Shown here: piece by piece, positions 62,556 to 64,000 of the stretch | How the letters are laid out: every line of letters begins with the position of its first letter | How positions within the stretch are numbered: the stretch's first letter is position 1 | Assembly (NCBI GenBank): GCA_964418605.1 | Contig: CAYQLY010000009.1 | Location: forward strand, 53,423-117,422 | Origin: CAYQLY01 sp964418605 | GTDB taxonomy: Bacteria; Bacteroidota; Bacteroidia; Cytophagales; Cyclobacteriaceae | DNA length: 64,000 nucleotides | Reading direction: 5' to 3' | The notes under the pieces: model-generated | What the model was told of the DNA's origin: nothing | The model's input: only the letters and a program-made list of their open reading frames with translations | Databases searched by the model: none | Translations under genes and position numbers: made by a program

Positions 62556-63096
62556 TCTTTTCACTTTTTTGTTCATATACTTTTACTTTTATCCATTGAT
62601 ATAAGAAGAACATATTTCTTCCTGTACTATAATCCATATAATTTTGTGTTTTCCCTTCAGGTATAATAATAGTTGTTGAACCTTTATTATCACCTTCAAA
62701 GGTATGATGTAGGTTTAGTAAATGACCTACTTCATGAGCTAGTTCTTCTAATCCGCCTTTATTAAATAATGCTCCTATTCCTTTTTTTTCATATGCTTTC
62801 CCTCCTACTACTTTATCTATATTATCTGCAGGTACATCAATAGTAGTAATAAAGAAAAAACGAATATTATTTTCCTTACCTTTACTTACATCAATACCTG
62901 TGCTTTTTTTATAGGAATTTAATAGTGAATTCAACACCCATTCCCTTTTTGTAAATAAACTAGGAGTAGCTTGATATTCCTTGCTAATATTCAAAGTATC
63001 TATGATTAATTTTCCATCTACTTCCCCAACCTGCCGCAAGCTTTCAGCTTGTGGCTTTTTATTATTTTCATCTCCTATTTTATAATCTCTACTCAT
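62548..63096 (-). CDS. Metzincin-like metallopeptidase, candidate orphan toxin
   Basis: 182-residue protein. Zinc site AHEVGHLLNLHH gives H121, E122, H125 and third ligand H131 (HExxHxxNxxH, Asn instead of the usual metzincin Gly). About 23 residues later QNYMDYS supplies the Met-turn (M154), as in M43 pappalysin-like enzymes. The first 24 residues are encoded by the 131-bp repeat, so the N-terminus has probably been replaced. No signal peptide is visible. It overlaps the next gene (candidate immunity). A C-terminal toxin tip separated from its delivery module is the best explanation; a stand-alone peptidase is the alternative. Confidence 0.75.
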   Translation of the reverse strand: MSRDYKIGDENNKKPQAESLRQVGEVDGKLIIDTLNISKEYQATPSLFTKREWVLNSLLNSYKKSTGIDVSKGKENNIRFFFITTIDVPADNIDKVVGGKAYEKKGIGALFNKGGLEELAHEVGHLLNLHHTFEGDNKGSTTIIIPEGKTQNYMDYSTGRNMFFLYQWIKVKVYEQKSEKND

Positions 63097-63159
63097 GTTC
63101 TTTTCTCTTATTCCAACCTAGCCACAAGTTACGCTTCGCTAAACTTGCGGCAGTAGAGG
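63029..63159. repeat. 131-bp repeat, copy 2
   Basis: Identical to 61390-61520. It spans the 5' end of the metallopeptidase gene, supplying its ATG and first 24 codons on the minus strand. There is an in-frame stop upstream of that ATG within the repeat, so the ORF does not extend further. Confidence 0.95.
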
Positions 63160-63195
63160 TAGTTTACAACTACGCCTAGAGGAGGGAGTTATCAA

Positions 63196-63609
63196 TTATA
63201 ATATCCTTTTATAAAATTCTTCCGAACTAATAGCTGCTGTATAATCTCCATAAATTTTTTTAAAACTCTCCTTCTTTTTTTTATAAGATTTCTCTATTTT
63301 ATTTTTAGTATTTTCATCATACTTTTTAAATATTTCTTTACTATGTAAGTCCTTTAATTGAGTTTTACTAATTTTAAATAAATAAGAAAAGAGCTTATGA
63401 AGAGCTTGTAATATTTCTTCTTCAGGGTTACATAAAGCAATTCTTATTGATAAAGATTTGTTATCTATTTCAATATCTATCCAATATTTATTATTTTCTT
63501 TTAAAACATATTTTTTGTTATTAAAAGATTCTACATTAGAATAGTTAGACAAGATATCATTAGATTCCTTATCTACTATTATTTTATAGTTAATTGATTC
63601 TAATCCCAT
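63196..63609 (-). CDS. Hypothetical protein, candidate immunity protein
   Basis: 137-residue cytoplasmic protein (no signal peptide). The beta-rich N-terminal half (INYKIIVDKESNDILSNYSN, KYWIDIEIDNKSLSIRIAL) is followed by Lys/Glu-rich helices. Its start overlaps the stop of the ParB-like gene by 10 bases, the usual arrangement of a toxin and its immunity gene. No family is recognised. Very AT-rich codon use, as in the rest of this island. Confidence 0.65.
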   Translation of the reverse strand: MGLESINYKIIVDKESNDILSNYSNVESFNNKKYVLKENNKYWIDIEIDNKSLSIRIALCNPEEEILQALHKLFSYLFKISKTQLKDLHSKEIFKKYDENTKNKIEKSYKKKKESFKKIYGDYTAAISSEEFYKRIL

Positions 63610-64000
63610 TTTTCTTCTATATGATTTTCATATTTAACTTCTAGCCAATTTTTTAAACCAATAGGCCCACCTGTATCTTTTACTATAATTTTAGGAGTTA
63701 GTCCCATTTGTTTATATGCAGCAAATCTATGATGGCCATCTTCTATATAAATTTTACCATTTTGTTTATAAGCAATAATAGGCTCAAGCGATTTACCCTG
63801 TTTAAGCTCATTTATATATTGATTGACTTTAGAAGGGTTTATCCAATCCTGAGTAGGTAATATTTCATCAAAATTAGTACCAATTATGGATTTTCCATTT
63901 GTATATGTGTTTTCAATTACTATCCCTTCAATCTTTGCTAAATTCCCCTCCGCCGCACCCAATGCTTCAAGAGTTTGGATTTCTTTGGAAAAAGTAGCCG
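63600..64000 (-). CDS. C-terminal part of a larger protein with ParB-like domain, candidate toxin tip (partial)
   Basis: The frame is open from the right window edge, so the gene continues beyond 64000. The terminal roughly 110 residues contain a ParB/Srx-type fold: WINPSKVNQYINELKQGKSLEPIIAY, then IEDGHHRFAAYKQMG with the DGHHR box that binds nucleotide in ParB. Such domains occur as C-terminal tips of polymorphic toxins. A TTG (63962) that could be taken as a start is just an internal Leu codon, preceded by in-frame sequence reading ATFSKEIQTLEA. Confidence 0.75.
   Translation of the reverse strand, partial: ATFSKEIQTLEALGAAEGNLAKIEGIVIENTYTNGKSIIGTNFDEILPTQDWINPSKVNQYINELKQGKSLEPIIAYKQNGKIYIEDGHHRFAAYKQMGLTPKIIVKDTGGPIGLKNWLEVKYENHIEEKWD

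Overview
The window is chromosomal DNA from an AT-rich member of the phylum Bacteroidota. Evidence: a PorP/SprF-type outer-membrane protein, three secreted proteins with type IX secretion (T9SS) C-terminal sorting domains, a SusC/SusD pair, Bacteroidota-type promoters (TAnnTTTG -7 boxes, several perfect matches), almost no Shine-Dalgarno sequences, and a type B ribosomal protein L31. A genus cannot be named from this sequence alone. A Cytophagales- or Chitinophagales-like free-living or freshwater bacterium would fit.

Layout. 1-8090: the second half of a respiratory complex I operon, nuoG (5' cut by the window edge) to nuoN. 8095-13345: GNAT acetyltransferase, ABC-F ATPase, a MORN-repeat protein, tag and dapD. 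13447-19520: a large T9SS substrate, rpmE, a GlmU-like nucleotidyltransferase, dcd and porP/sprF. 19615-24854: tRNA-Arg(TCG), dprA, a MerR regulator, an unknown gene, bcp, an M23 peptidase and a FAH-family hydrolase. 24855-25832: a gene-poor region with an extremely AT-rich tract and a probable structured small RNA with terminators. 25833-28538: a paralogue of the first T9SS substrate. 28612-31894: a cobalamin-riboswitch-controlled BtuB plus BtuG-like surface lipoprotein. 32004-38529: N-terminal transketolase subunit, acyl-CoA ligase, groES-groEL and hldD. 38590-42452: an outer-membrane protein, a BtuF-like lipoprotein, an unknown secreted protein and a BtuC-like permease. 42509-50877: a PTPS/QueD enzyme, a DUF4139-type protein, an M23 peptidase, and alaS fused to a HEPN-like domain and overlapping gatB. 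51543-60326: a starch-type polysaccharide utilisation locus (SusC, SusD, two accessory surface proteins, T9SS-exported GH13 amylase). 60366-61334: polyprenyl synthetase. 61390-64000: an accessory region of toxin/immunity-like genes on the minus strand, with two identical 131-bp repeats.

The most unusual parts are (1) alanyl-tRNA synthetase carrying a roughly 245-residue AT-rich C-terminal extension that looks like a complete HEPN-family protein, and (2) the right-end accessory island. There a metzincin-like putative toxin and its candidate exported immunity protein lie between direct repeats, one repeat truncates a further exported-protein gene, and a ParB-fold toxin tip with its own candidate immunity gene follows. 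The B12 genes form two groups: a riboswitch-controlled outer-membrane receptor with surface lipoprotein, and a separate periplasmic-binding-protein and permease group without an adjacent ATPase. All family assignments are from reading motifs; no database search was run.
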